Shown piece by piece: positions 28,601-36,417 of a stretch of DNA of 63,042 bases; position 1 is the first letter of the stretch; every line of letters starts with the position of its first letter. Source of the DNA: a virus; IMG/VR virus record IMGVR_UViG_3300043410_000495, positions 1 through 63,042 of that record. One strand, 5' to 3'. A program made the translations under genes and the position numbers. The notes under the pieces were generated by a model. That model was given only the letters and a program-made list of their open reading frames with translations, was not told where the DNA came from and searched no databases.

Positions 28601-30324
28601 GCAGCCCTGTTGCTCCAACAAGCACTGTAGTTTCAGATTTAGTATTATCTAATGTTAGTATTAGCAGTGTTTACAACGTTAATTCTACGAAAACAGCATT
28701 GGGGATATTGCCAACAGTAGGAACAACTCCACCAGCAAGTCCAATACGTGGTGATTATTGGTATAACACTAACGAAGATATATTATATCAATACACCTAT
28801 GATGGTACTAGCAATTATTGGGTAGATGTTACGTCCGAAACATTCAGTTCAACTGCGGGAAGCCAGTTATTAGATACAACAATTCAAGGTAACTTAGTTC
28901 CATCAGCGAATATAACATATAGTTTAGGAACTACTACAAAACGATTTAAAGATTTATTTTTAAGTGGTACTACGATTGATCTCGGCGGTGCAACGATTAA
29001 AACAGATGCTACCAGCGGCGCAATTGCTTTAATACCTCAACCAACAGTGGCGAATCCAAATCCAACAGGTATTGTTGTTTCTCCGTCTGGAACAGTAAGT
29101 ACAGTATCCACCACAGGTGGTACGCTAACTGCAAATGCAATTAGCAATTCATCTAATACCGCAGTCGCAACAAATACAACTACGTTTGGAAATATAACTT
29201 CAAATGGTAATGTTATTACATCAAACGTCTATGCGGATAGATTTTTCTATTCTAATGGCACAGCATTTAGTAGTTCAAGTTTTGGAAATACAGATGTTGC
29301 AGCATATATGACTTCAAATGTGTCTGGGATGTCATTGAGAACAGACGTATTAAGTATTCCAGTAGGTACAACAGCACAAAGACCAGCAACGGCTTCAAAC
29401 GGGGCACTTAGATACAATACAACAAGGGCAGCATTGGAAACATACATGCCCACTGGTGGATGGACGATTCTTGCACAAGATGTAGTCACTTTAGAATATA
29501 TTATTGTTGCAGGAGGTGGAGGCGGTGGTACATGGGCAGGTGGAGGTGGAGGAGGAGCAGGTGGCGTTCTCTATTCTGCGTCACTTAGTGCAACAACAAA
29601 TGCTGCATACACTGTTACTGTTGGTGGCGGTGGTGCTGCTGGAGCATCAAGTCCTAACGGACCTAATGGTGTGAGTGGTTCAAATTCTTCAATTGTCTAT
29701 GCACCATCAGGAGTAAATTTTGTTGCCACTGGTGGTGGTAATGGTGGATATACCGGACCTACTGGTTCCAGTAATACTGGTGGTTCTGGCGGTGGTGCAA
29801 CTTATAACGTTGCATCTGGTTCTAATGGTATCGCTGGTCAAGGATATGCTGGAGGGGGCGGTTACAGCCCAACTTTAGTGGGGGGTGGCGGTGGAGGTGC
29901 AGGTGCTGTGGGTACCGCAGGTTCTGCTAGTGGTGCCGGACCTGGTGGTATAGGTGTAAGTTATTCTGCGTTTAGTACATTTGGTTCAGCAGGATATTTT
30001 GGAGGCGGAGGCGGCGGCGGCAATCATGGAAATGGTGGAAACGGAACTGGAGGAACAGGAGGATCCGGAGGAGGTGCCAATGGCGGAGCATACAATGTAA
30101 ATGCTCAAGCACCTTCCGGAACACAATACACCGGAGGTGGAGGTGGTGGTGCTGGTGGACAATCTGGTGTATACGGTGTTGCTAGTGGTGCAGGTGGTTC
30201 AGGGGCAGTTGTCATTCGTTATGCAGGAACAGTTCAAAGAGCCACTGGAGGAACGGTAAGTGTTATTAATGGATACACGTATCATTACTTTACAGCCACC
30301 GGAACATTTAACTTCACTGGTTAA
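25675..30324 (+). CDS. Very large composite fibre with glycine-rich C-terminal adhesin
   Basis: A 1549-residue protein with a clear mosaic. The N-terminus (MALTRPKFTQINTTISEITD) is followed by two 'YSLGTTTKRFKDLFLSGTTI' modules (about 117 and 1082) and 'NANLGAYQTWANANI' repeats (about 380-460 and 800-880). Two 'GDQWYYIASDILFEY' modules lie near 945-1040, and an 'RYNTTRAALETYMPTGGW' module near 1245. From residue 1276 (EYIIVAGGGGGG) a polyglycine-rich adhesin domain runs to the end, closing with VVIRYAG and YTYHYFTATGTFNFTG. It likely combines shaft and receptor-binding tip in one chain, whereas elsewhere the Gly-rich adhesin is a separate gene. Confidence 0.82.
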   Translation: MALTRPKFTQINTTISEITDPISVLNQGSNLANVDIGLLMNRNNGSTSNVAFYWSESGNTFVAGWTNNTGVSNSNISITDYANLKVNNIYGNIGGGNSQANVFITGSLIPSANLSYDLGSNTKRFNTLWLSGTTINLGGETVKFQNGNWEFTTAGGPTIYLGNLSSFTNLTSSNVTFTGGYADNLKLGPNIAASANVTTLTVNDNTNTSGLGTGALIVSSGGAAIQKDLYVGGNIYVSNLISQTSSILQVNEPLVYLEAADAPSYNYEIGIYSNFIGGPLNNYQHTGIVRNHADNSWYFFSNIPEPSGGTVDLANVNIIYDTVRAGALILSNSTVSTSTSTGALRVSGGAGIAGALYIGNTGDVSANIGALFNGNISTNANLGAYQSWANANLVTQTTNINDINANIGAYYTYANANIGTLYLGNISTNANLGAYQTWANANISAQQVEINNIVSTANTNTAAYISTYTGNVSAGNVNVTSNVHTSGILSNTYYGTINIGTTAFDLSRSSGSQTLTGISIDGSASSASTATTATNSVNSGITANTNTGTGYITFVSATSGNNPLYATTSLTFNPATGLLTPYAININGGTASTSTSTGALIVNGGAGVSGNVYSGAVYTSGLYWAGNNVSITGPAGGVSGSITYNNSGSQDGTNIIYDNVSGNVVFTDTTDSTNITTGAVVLKGGIGIAGNAFVGNVLATGFFYANGTPFSSSNYGNVQMLANLAGTTPVTVGGNLTVTGNLSVVGNITSVNYEYVTNTEFANVIVANTINAATIGNTGAVFTGASLSLTNVGDVSANIGTLFLGNTSTQANLGAYQIYANTNAATQATSINSINANLGAYQTYANANVVAIQANLGAYQTWANTSITSLYTSANANTAAYLTTYTGNIQAGNVTVTGNVNVTSNVFANVLYTTNGIRWAGNNVAFTSGGGGGGTFTASNTAPSSPSKGDQWYYIASDILFEYIDDGDSLQWVDTSSPVAPTSTVVSDLVLSNVSISSVYNVNSTKTALGILPTVGTTPPASPIRGDYWYNTNEDILYQYTYDGTSNYWVDVTSETFSSTAGSQLLDTTIQGNLVPSANITYSLGTTTKRFKDLFLSGTTIDLGGATIKTDATSGAIALIPQPTVANPNPTGIVVSPSGTVSTVSTTGGTLTANAISNSSNTAVATNTTTFGNITSNGNVITSNVYADRFFYSNGTAFSSSSFGNTDVAAYMTSNVSGMSLRTDVLSIPVGTTAQRPATASNGALRYNTTRAALETYMPTGGWTILAQDVVTLEYIIVAGGGGGGTWAGGGGGGAGGVLYSASLSATTNAAYTVTVGGGGAAGASSPNGPNGVSGSNSSIVYAPSGVNFVATGGGNGGYTGPTGSSNTGGSGGGATYNVASGSNGIAGQGYAGGGGYSPTLVGGGGGGAGAVGTAGSASGAGPGGIGVSYSAFSTFGSAGYFGGGGGGGNHGNGGNGTGGTGGSGGGANGGAYNVNAQAPSGTQYTGGGGGGAGGQSGVYGVASGAGGSGAVVIRYAGTVQRATGGTVSVINGYTYHYFTATGTFNFTG

Positions 30325-30336
30325 GGATAAAATAAA

Positions 30337-30711
30337 ATGGCATTCCCAATATCACCAACAAATGGACAAACAGCAACGGTAAATAATATTACGTATGTTT
30401 ACGCCAGCGCAACTAATAGTTGGAAGAAAAGTACAGCAGCGATTGCTAATGCTACTGTTACAGGAACTTTAACAGCATCTAATATATCAGTAACTGCAAA
30501 TGTTACTGCAGGTAACGTCGTAACTGGAATAGTAACTGCCACAGGAAATGTAAAAGCAGCAAATTTAACTACTACTGGAAATGTAACAACATCATATGTA
30601 ATTGCAACTGGAAATGTTCAAGGTAATTATGTATTAGGTGATGGATCAAAACTAACAAACACTACAACAACAGGAAAGGCTATTGCAATGTCAATAGTAT
30701 TCGGAGGATAA
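30337..30711 (+). CDS. Short fibre protein with 'MAFPxSPxNGQT' head, VFGG tail
   Basis: A 124-residue protein. The first 30 residues, MAFPISPTNGQTATVNNITY, are a module shared with proteins at 34040, 43722 and 45742. The rest is Thr/Asn/Val repeats (VTATGNVKAANLTTTGNVTT). It ends AIAMSIVFGG, and the GGAGG in those final codons is the SD for the next gene. It may be a minimal fibre adaptor: a docking head plus a short shaft. Confidence 0.75.
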   Translation: MAFPISPTNGQTATVNNITYVYASATNSWKKSTAAIANATVTGTLTASNISVTANVTAGNVVTGIVTATGNVKAANLTTTGNVTTSYVIATGNVQGNYVLGDGSKLTNTTTTGKAIAMSIVFGG

Positions 30712-30712
30712 C

Positions 30713-31069
30713 ATGGCAGCACCTAATATAGTCGGCGTAACCACGATTTATGGAAAAACAGCATACGCACAATTAACCACTACATTATCAAATGTAATTA
30801 CTAATGGATCAACGAGCGGTAATGTTATGAAGGTAAATGATGTATTAGTAGCAAATTATACTACTTCATCTGTTTATTGTAATGTTGCAATTGGTAGAGG
30901 TTCATCTTCATATTATATAGCAGGTAATATGACTGTCCCTGCAAATAGTACACTAGTTGTAGTGGCAAAAGATAGCTCATTGTATATGGAAGAAGGTGAT
31001 TATTTACAAGCAAATTGTAGTTCAGCAACGGCAGCACAGGTTACTTGTTCATATGAGGTAATTAGCTAA
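30713..31069 (+). CDS. Small fibre-locus adaptor candidate (paralogue 3)
   Basis: A 118-residue paralogue of the protein at 13917 (same length, shared TLSNVITNGSTSGN and MEEGDYLQ blocks, same SYEVIS end). It also sits between a VFGG-ending protein and an MPR-starting glycine-rich adhesin. The stop codon TAA overlaps the next ATG by one base (TAAAATG context, next start at 31071). Confidence 0.75.
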   Translation: MAAPNIVGVTTIYGKTAYAQLTTTLSNVITNGSTSGNVMKVNDVLVANYTTSSVYCNVAIGRGSSSYYIAGNMTVPANSTLVVVAKDSSLYMEEGDYLQANCSSATAAQVTCSYEVIS

Positions 31070-31070
31070 A

Positions 31071-33629
31071 ATGCCAAGAGGTAATGCTGGTTTTATAGGT
31101 CCAAAGGCTACACCAAATACGTCTGCCACTGCTGCTGCTGGATTTTTTAAAATGTCTGAAGTTCAGCAATTATTAAGTGCTGGATTATATGGAAGTGGTT
31201 CTCCTTCTGCAAGCATAGTACGAACATTTATATCTACCCAAAACTGGACAGTTCCTGCTGGAGTAACTTCACTTGAAGTGTTAATGCTTGCGGGTGGTGG
31301 GGGTGGTGGTAATACTATGGGAGGTGGCGGCGGTGCTGGTGGTTATGTTTATAACGCAGCATTATCAGTAACACCGGGTCAAACATATGCCATAACTATT
31401 GGATCAGGTGGTGCTGGTGCCACAGATAGAAACACAAAAGGCACAAATGGATCAAATAGCACATTTAAACTTAGTGGAGTTGATTCTCTAACACCAGCAG
31501 TGGGTGGTGGTGGAGGCTGTAGTTGGAACTCAGGTGGTGCTGGTAGTGGAGGATCTGGTGGAGGTGGTGGTGCTGGAGGCAGTTATGCTGCAGGTACAGC
31601 AAGCCCCGCAGGACAAGGTTATGCAGGTGGTGGTGCTGTAGCACCTAGTTATGCTGGATCAGGTGGTGGAGGTGCAGGTGGTGTTGGTACATCGGCTTCC
31701 TCTGGACCTGGCGGACCTGGTATTAGTACATATAGTGATTTAGTTCAAAAATCTAATTACGGAACTCTTTATAACGGAAATTATGTCATCGGTGGAGGTG
31801 GTGGTGGAGGTTGGGGTTCTGGATACGGACCAAGCTCTAGCGGAACTGGCGGACCTGGCGGAGGTGGACAGGGTGGGCAATCGGTGCCTGGTAGTGCTGC
31901 TACGGCTAACACCGGAGGTGGTGGCGGCGGTGGTGGGTATCCTGCCGACTTAAATGGTGGTGCTGGTGGTTCTGGAATAGTTATTGTTAGGTATGCCACC
32001 CCAAACGTAGATGTGTTTACTGGCTCTGGTACTTGGACATGTCCCCCTAGTGTATATAACGTTGAAGCATTAGTTGTTGCGGGTGGTGCTGCTGGTGGAA
32101 ATGGATTTAATCATAGTGCATGTGGTGGAGGAGGTGGTGCTGGTGGTGTCACCTATGGATATCTTTCTGTTACTCCTGGCTCAAATTATTCTGTTGTAGT
32201 TGGAGCAGGTGGTACGTTACCTGTTTCAGGAAGTGGTGTTTGGGGAGGTAATGGATCACCATCTAGTTTTAGCACTGTATCAACTCTTGGTGGAGGAGGT
32301 GGAGCAAGTTATCCAGATTCCGTGGGATACACAGGAGGTTCGGGAGGAGGTGCAGGTGGTGCAGGTGGATCAACTACTGGTAAAAGTATAGGCACAGCTA
32401 ATCAAGGTTTTGGAGGTGGATATCACACAGGAACTGGCGTAAGTAATGGTAGCACAGGTTGTGGCGGTGGTGGCGGAGCAACTGCTGTTGGTGCAAATGG
32501 CGTAAACACTGGTACTGGTGGTAAAGGTGGTGATGGTGTTTATAGTTTTATCACTGGAGCCAATGTTGCCTACGGAGGTGGAGGTGGCGGTGGCGGTTAC
32601 AACACTGGGGGCATAGGTGGAGTTGGGGGTGGAGGTGCTGGATATGGTGGTAACGGTAATGGAACCCCCGGCACAATCAGTACAGGTGGTGGTGGTGGCG
32701 GTGGTGCATGGCAAGGATCACCTGGTAACTCTAGTGGTGGAACTGGCGGCAGTGGCGTTGTTATATTACGTTGGGCACCATCTAGAACAAATGTCACATC
32801 TGTTGAGTTTCTTGCTGTTGCAGGTGGTGGCGGTGGTGGCGGTGGCACATATCACAATGGTGGTGGTGGCGGTGGCGGATATTTTTACAATCCTTCATTC
32901 GCTGTTATGACAGGAACAACTTATTCTGTTGTTGTTGGTGCTGGTGGTGCTTATGGTACAAATGCCTACGGAAGTCAGGGTGGTAATACTCAAATATTTT
33001 CAAGCAACGTTGCAGTTGGTGGTGGAGGAGGAATAAATTTTAATACTACTGCTTCTACTACAAATAGCGGTGGTTCTGGTGGTGGTGGTGCAGGTAGCAG
33101 TGCTGCTGGTGGTAACACTGGTGCCGCTGGTATCAGTGGACAAGGTTATGCTGGTGGTAATGGTTTAAACGGAGCACCTAACTATGGGGCAGGTGGCGGC
33201 GGAGGAGCAGGTGGCGTTGGTGCAAACGGCACATCAACCACTGGTGGAAACGGCGGAGTTGGATCATCTGTTTATACTAGTTGGTTAAGTGCTTGTGGTG
33301 TTGGTCAAAACGTTGGAGGCACATATTATTTTAGTGGTGGTGGAGGTGGTTCTACTTACAATGGAGGAACACCAGGCACTGGAGGCAACGGCGGTGGTGG
33401 TGCTGGTTCAACTGGTAATGCAACAGATGCGACCGCATACACTGGGGGTGGTGGCGGTGGCGGGGAAAGAAGTGGAACTATTGGTGGAAATGGTGGTTCT
33501 GGATTTATGTTAATTAGACATCCTAGTACATCAGCAAATGCAATTATCGGTGGTTCTAATGTAAGTACTATTCAAAGCGGTGGATATACATATTATGTTT
33601 TTAAATCCACTGGTTACATACAGTTTTAA
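31071..33629 (+). CDS. Glycine-rich adhesin 2, three tandem modules
   Basis: An 852-residue protein starting MPRGNAGFIGPKATP. Three successive glycine-rich adhesin modules each begin with a 'W...GV.S.EVL.LAGGGGGG' strand: NWTVPAGVTSLEVLMLAGG (about 60), TWTCPPSVYNVEALVVAGG (about 320) and NVTSVEFLAVAGG (about 570). They close with IVIVRYA, VVILRW and FMLIRHP respectively. Between strands are polyglycine runs with variable Tyr/Asn/Ser loops. It ends with GGYTYYVFKSTGYIQF. Receptor binding is inferred from resemblance to polyglycine adhesins. The modules are divergent enough that the triplication is not recent. Confidence 0.8.
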   Translation: MPRGNAGFIGPKATPNTSATAAAGFFKMSEVQQLLSAGLYGSGSPSASIVRTFISTQNWTVPAGVTSLEVLMLAGGGGGGNTMGGGGGAGGYVYNAALSVTPGQTYAITIGSGGAGATDRNTKGTNGSNSTFKLSGVDSLTPAVGGGGGCSWNSGGAGSGGSGGGGGAGGSYAAGTASPAGQGYAGGGAVAPSYAGSGGGGAGGVGTSASSGPGGPGISTYSDLVQKSNYGTLYNGNYVIGGGGGGGWGSGYGPSSSGTGGPGGGGQGGQSVPGSAATANTGGGGGGGGYPADLNGGAGGSGIVIVRYATPNVDVFTGSGTWTCPPSVYNVEALVVAGGAAGGNGFNHSACGGGGGAGGVTYGYLSVTPGSNYSVVVGAGGTLPVSGSGVWGGNGSPSSFSTVSTLGGGGGASYPDSVGYTGGSGGGAGGAGGSTTGKSIGTANQGFGGGYHTGTGVSNGSTGCGGGGGATAVGANGVNTGTGGKGGDGVYSFITGANVAYGGGGGGGGYNTGGIGGVGGGGAGYGGNGNGTPGTISTGGGGGGGAWQGSPGNSSGGTGGSGVVILRWAPSRTNVTSVEFLAVAGGGGGGGGTYHNGGGGGGGYFYNPSFAVMTGTTYSVVVGAGGAYGTNAYGSQGGNTQIFSSNVAVGGGGGINFNTTASTTNSGGSGGGGAGSSAAGGNTGAAGISGQGYAGGNGLNGAPNYGAGGGGGAGGVGANGTSTTGGNGGVGSSVYTSWLSACGVGQNVGGTYYFSGGGGGSTYNGGTPGTGGNGGGGAGSTGNATDATAYTGGGGGGGERSGTIGGNGGSGFMLIRHPSTSANAIIGGSNVSTIQSGGYTYYVFKSTGYIQF

Positions 33630-33632
33630 ATA
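33625..33632 (+). promoter_or_regulatory. Possible weak late promoter TTTAAATA
   Basis: TAAATA core overlapping the adhesin stop codon, 30 bases before the ATG at 33655. Two mismatches to the consensus, so only the spacing supports it. Confidence 0.25.
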
Positions 33633-33654
33633 CAGTAATTAAGGAGAAAATTAA

Positions 33655-34017
33655 ATGGCACATTTTGCTGAATTAGGCGAGAACAACGTAGTACTAAGAG
33701 TTATCGTTGTTGATAATAAAGATACTATGGACACACAAGGAAACGAAGTAGAAGAAATTGGTGCTACTTTTTGCAGAAATTTGTTAGGAGGAACTTGGAA
33801 AAAAACCAGTTACAACGCTAACATTCGTAAAAATTATGCTGGTATTGGATTTACATACGACAGTGATCGTGATGCATTCATACCTCCAAAACCATATCCA
33901 AGTTGGATACTAGATGAGGAAACTTGTCGTTGGAATCCTCCTGTCCCACACCCAACAGATGGTGGTATGTATAACTGGAATGAAGACACGCAGACTTGGG
34001 ATGCTTTACCTCAATAA
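33655..34017 (+). CDS. Conserved small fibre-locus protein 'MAHFAELGENN', copy 1
   Basis: A 120-residue protein paralogous to the 119-residue protein at 45371. Shared blocks are MAHFAxLGxxN, 'EVEEIGATFCRNLLGG', NxRKNYAxxGFTYDSxRDAF, IPPKPYPSWILDEETC and a closing YNWNEDTQTWD. I know this type as a recurrent uncharacterised protein near fibre genes of marine T4-like phages. Both copies directly follow a glycine-rich adhesin and precede an MxFPxxPxNGQT protein. It may be a fibre-associated cap or assembly factor; no enzymatic motif is visible. The SD AAGGAG is strong. Confidence 0.75.
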   Translation: MAHFAELGENNVVLRVIVVDNKDTMDTQGNEVEEIGATFCRNLLGGTWKKTSYNANIRKNYAGIGFTYDSDRDAFIPPKPYPSWILDEETCRWNPPVPHPTDGGMYNWNEDTQTWDALPQ

Positions 34018-34020
34018 ATA
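34013..34020 (+). promoter_or_regulatory. Late promoter AATAAATA
   Basis: Overlaps the preceding TAA stop; 27 bases before the ATG at 34040. It is the nearest upstream late promoter I see for the accessory cassette extending to 43630. Confidence 0.5.
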
Positions 34021-34039
34021 TAAGATTATAAGGTAAAAG

Positions 34040-35248
34040 ATGGGATTTCCTAATACGCCCAGTAATGGTCAAACCGCAGTAGTAAATGGTATTACGTATA
34101 CCTACAACAGTGCAAGAACTGCATGGGTGCGTAGTGCTGCCACAACTTATAATCTTTATACCGCAAGTAATATAGCACCTACTACTCCTAGTCTAGGCGA
34201 CCAATGGTACTATATTGCGACAGATGTTTTATATGAATATGTAAGCGATGGAACAAATAGTGTATGGGTTGATGTTGGTACATTTGCTGGTCAGAATGGA
34301 AATATCACAAATATTCCAAGTTCTACTTTAAGTGGAAATATAGTTGTTGCGTTAAATGGAATTTATTCTATTGGTGCAGCCACTGGTTATCTATCAAACA
34401 TTTATACAAATAAAACTACCAGTAATACAATTACCACCTCTGGTGGAGTTTTTTGGTCAAATGGAACGTCTTTTTCTAGCCCGCCCGGTGGCAGTAATGG
34501 ACAGTTTCAATTTAACAATTCAAATGTTTTTGGTGGAGCAAATGTATTATTCTCATCTGCGAATGGTAATGTAATTATTACATCTGCAACAACATCTACA
34601 TCAACATCTACTGGTGCTTTGGTAGTTGGTGGTGGCGTTGGTGTTACTGGTAACATTTATACTGCTGGTGGAGTATTTTGGGCAAATGGAGCATCATTCT
34701 CTAGTCCACCAGGTGGCAGTAATGGACAAATTCAATTCAATAGTTCTAGTGCATTTGCTGGAGCAGCCAATGTAAAATATGATTCAACCACTGGTAATTT
34801 ATTAGTTTTATCAACTACAAATGGTACAGCAACTGGTGGTGCGATAACTACACTTGGTGGAGCAAGTTTTGTTGGTAATATTTTTGTTACAGGAAATATT
34901 TTAGCCACAAATCAAATTATTGCTGCGTATTCTGATGAAAGATTAAAAAATAAATTGGGCGCAATATTAAATCCAATTCAAAAAATAAAACAAATTGATA
35001 CGTTTTATTATACACCAAATGATTTAGCACTAAGTATTGGAATCAATGATACTAGAATACAAGTTGGTGTATCTGCACAAAGTGTTGAAAGCGTATTGCC
35101 CGAAGTAGTAACTTCAAGTCCAGTTAATAGTGAATATAAAACAGTTAGTTATGAAAGAATAGTTCCATTACTAATTGCTGCTATCAATGAACAACAACAA
35201 CAAATTGATCAATTACGGGAGATAATTAATGTCCTTCATAATAGGTAA
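34040..35248 (+). CDS. Tail fibre with C-terminal S74 intramolecular chaperone
   Basis: A 402-residue fibre. The head MGFPNTPSNGQTAVVNGITY is followed by a 'GDQWYYIATDVLYEYVSDG' module (about 52) and two copies of GGVFWSNG/ANGxSFSSPPGGSNGQ (about 135 and 210). From about residue 298 a peptidase S74-type domain starts at AAYSDERLKNKLG, continues with QVGVSAQSVESVLPEVV and KTVSYERIVPLLIAAI and ends in a coiled coil. Such domains trimerise the fibre and then cut themselves off before the conserved Ser-Asp; the SD pair is present here. The next gene starts inside its last 20 bases. Confidence 0.88.
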   Translation: MGFPNTPSNGQTAVVNGITYTYNSARTAWVRSAATTYNLYTASNIAPTTPSLGDQWYYIATDVLYEYVSDGTNSVWVDVGTFAGQNGNITNIPSSTLSGNIVVALNGIYSIGAATGYLSNIYTNKTTSNTITTSGGVFWSNGTSFSSPPGGSNGQFQFNNSNVFGGANVLFSSANGNVIITSATTSTSTSTGALVVGGGVGVTGNIYTAGGVFWANGASFSSPPGGSNGQIQFNSSSAFAGAANVKYDSTTGNLLVLSTTNGTATGGAITTLGGASFVGNIFVTGNILATNQIIAAYSDERLKNKLGAILNPIQKIKQIDTFYYTPNDLALSIGINDTRIQVGVSAQSVESVLPEVVTSSPVNSEYKTVSYERIVPLLIAAINEQQQQIDQLREIINVLHNR

Positions 35249-36416
35249 TACAGTAGTTGGTACTACTGGTATTGTCGCTCCTGTTTTTACAAATAATAAT
35301 AGACCAACCAATGCTACTACTGGTTATGTTATCTATAATACAGATGCACAACAATTACAAGGTTATTTTGGAAATATAGGTGGTCAAAGTGGTATATGGA
35401 GAACCATAGGGGGTAATATTGCTACAGGTTCTGCATATCTTTACAGAACAGTAATTACAACAGGCTACGTAATGGGAGGGTATCAAAATAGTAGCCCATG
35501 GAAGAATGTCAACCGTATGAATCATTCCACAGATGTTATGACAAATCTTGGTGATCTATTAACGAATTCTGGTGCATATACTAGTGGAACAAATAATAAC
35601 AGTAAAGGATTTATTTGGTCAACTGATAATAGTTTTCCTGGAAGTAGCACAACTACTTCTGCGTTTTCAATGATTACCGAAACTGGTTCTGGTTTAAACA
35701 CAAATTGGAATATGCGTGTTAATAGAAATAATATGGGTACTATTTTTAAAGAAACCTTGTATGCCTATATTGTGGGTGGTGGAAATGCAGACGTAGATGT
35801 ATTTAATTTGACAACAGAAACAATGTTGGCTGATTTTACTTACATTGGCAATTACATACAAATGGGTGGAGTAACTCCGTATAACACTCCTATCAGTGGA
35901 GATACAAGTAGCAGTGATAGTTCAAATGCCATTGGTACAATGAGCGACGAAACTGCAGGATACGGATACTGCGATAACGGTACATTTAGATTGACGTTTG
36001 CAACTTCTACAGTCAGTGGAATAGATCCAGCACGATCTGGATTGAGTGGTGATTATTATATAAGTGGTGCAAATGTTAATTTAGGCGCACACGGACAACA
36101 AAAAGGTATTAATTCCAAATTAAACAGAGGTTACGCAGGTAACGAAGGAAATTATAATGGAGGATATAACCTGCGTCGTTGGGTATTTCCTACACAAACA
36201 TACACAACTATTTCTAAACCTATTGGCAATTCTGGAGAAGAAAATTTTGATATGGGACAAGATCATCAATACATGATGGGTTGTTACGATGGATCACAAA
36301 ACAATCGTGGATGGAGATTTAGTTATACCACAGATACAGGATACGAGTTGGGTGCAGGTAGTGTAAGAACAGGTGTTGCTGGAGGAAGTTCTGGCGCATG
36401 TTGTTGGAAAGGTTGA
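35229..36416 (+). CDS. Fibre-tip protein with 'GYVMGGYQ' domain, copy 1
   Basis: A 395-residue protein overlapping the previous gene by 20 bases (SD GGGAG). Residues 25-75 carry the 'RPTNATTGYVIYNTD' module. From about 75 the sequence is strongly related to the next gene: TTGYVMGGYQ, SPWKNVN, DVMTNLGDLL, NEGNYNGGYNLRRW, NSGEENFDMGQ, NNRGW, YELGAGSVRTGV. The repeated 'Y..GG' and Trp spacing suggests a kelch-like beta-propeller, which is inference. It directly follows an S74 fibre, so it may be a distal receptor-binding protein. Copies differ mainly in the middle 150 residues. Confidence 0.75.
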   Translation: MSFIIGNTVVGTTGIVAPVFTNNNRPTNATTGYVIYNTDAQQLQGYFGNIGGQSGIWRTIGGNIATGSAYLYRTVITTGYVMGGYQNSSPWKNVNRMNHSTDVMTNLGDLLTNSGAYTSGTNNNSKGFIWSTDNSFPGSSTTTSAFSMITETGSGLNTNWNMRVNRNNMGTIFKETLYAYIVGGGNADVDVFNLTTETMLADFTYIGNYIQMGGVTPYNTPISGDTSSSDSSNAIGTMSDETAGYGYCDNGTFRLTFATSTVSGIDPARSGLSGDYYISGANVNLGAHGQQKGINSKLNRGYAGNEGNYNGGYNLRRWVFPTQTYTTISKPIGNSGEENFDMGQDHQYMMGCYDGSQNNRGWRFSYTTDTGYELGAGSVRTGVAGGSSGACCWKG

Positions 36417-36417
36417 G

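Noticed and set aside
36373-36417. Upstream extension of the second 'GYVMGGYQ' gene
   Set aside because: It would lie wholly inside the previous gene; the ATG at 36418 gives the module start expected from its paralogue.
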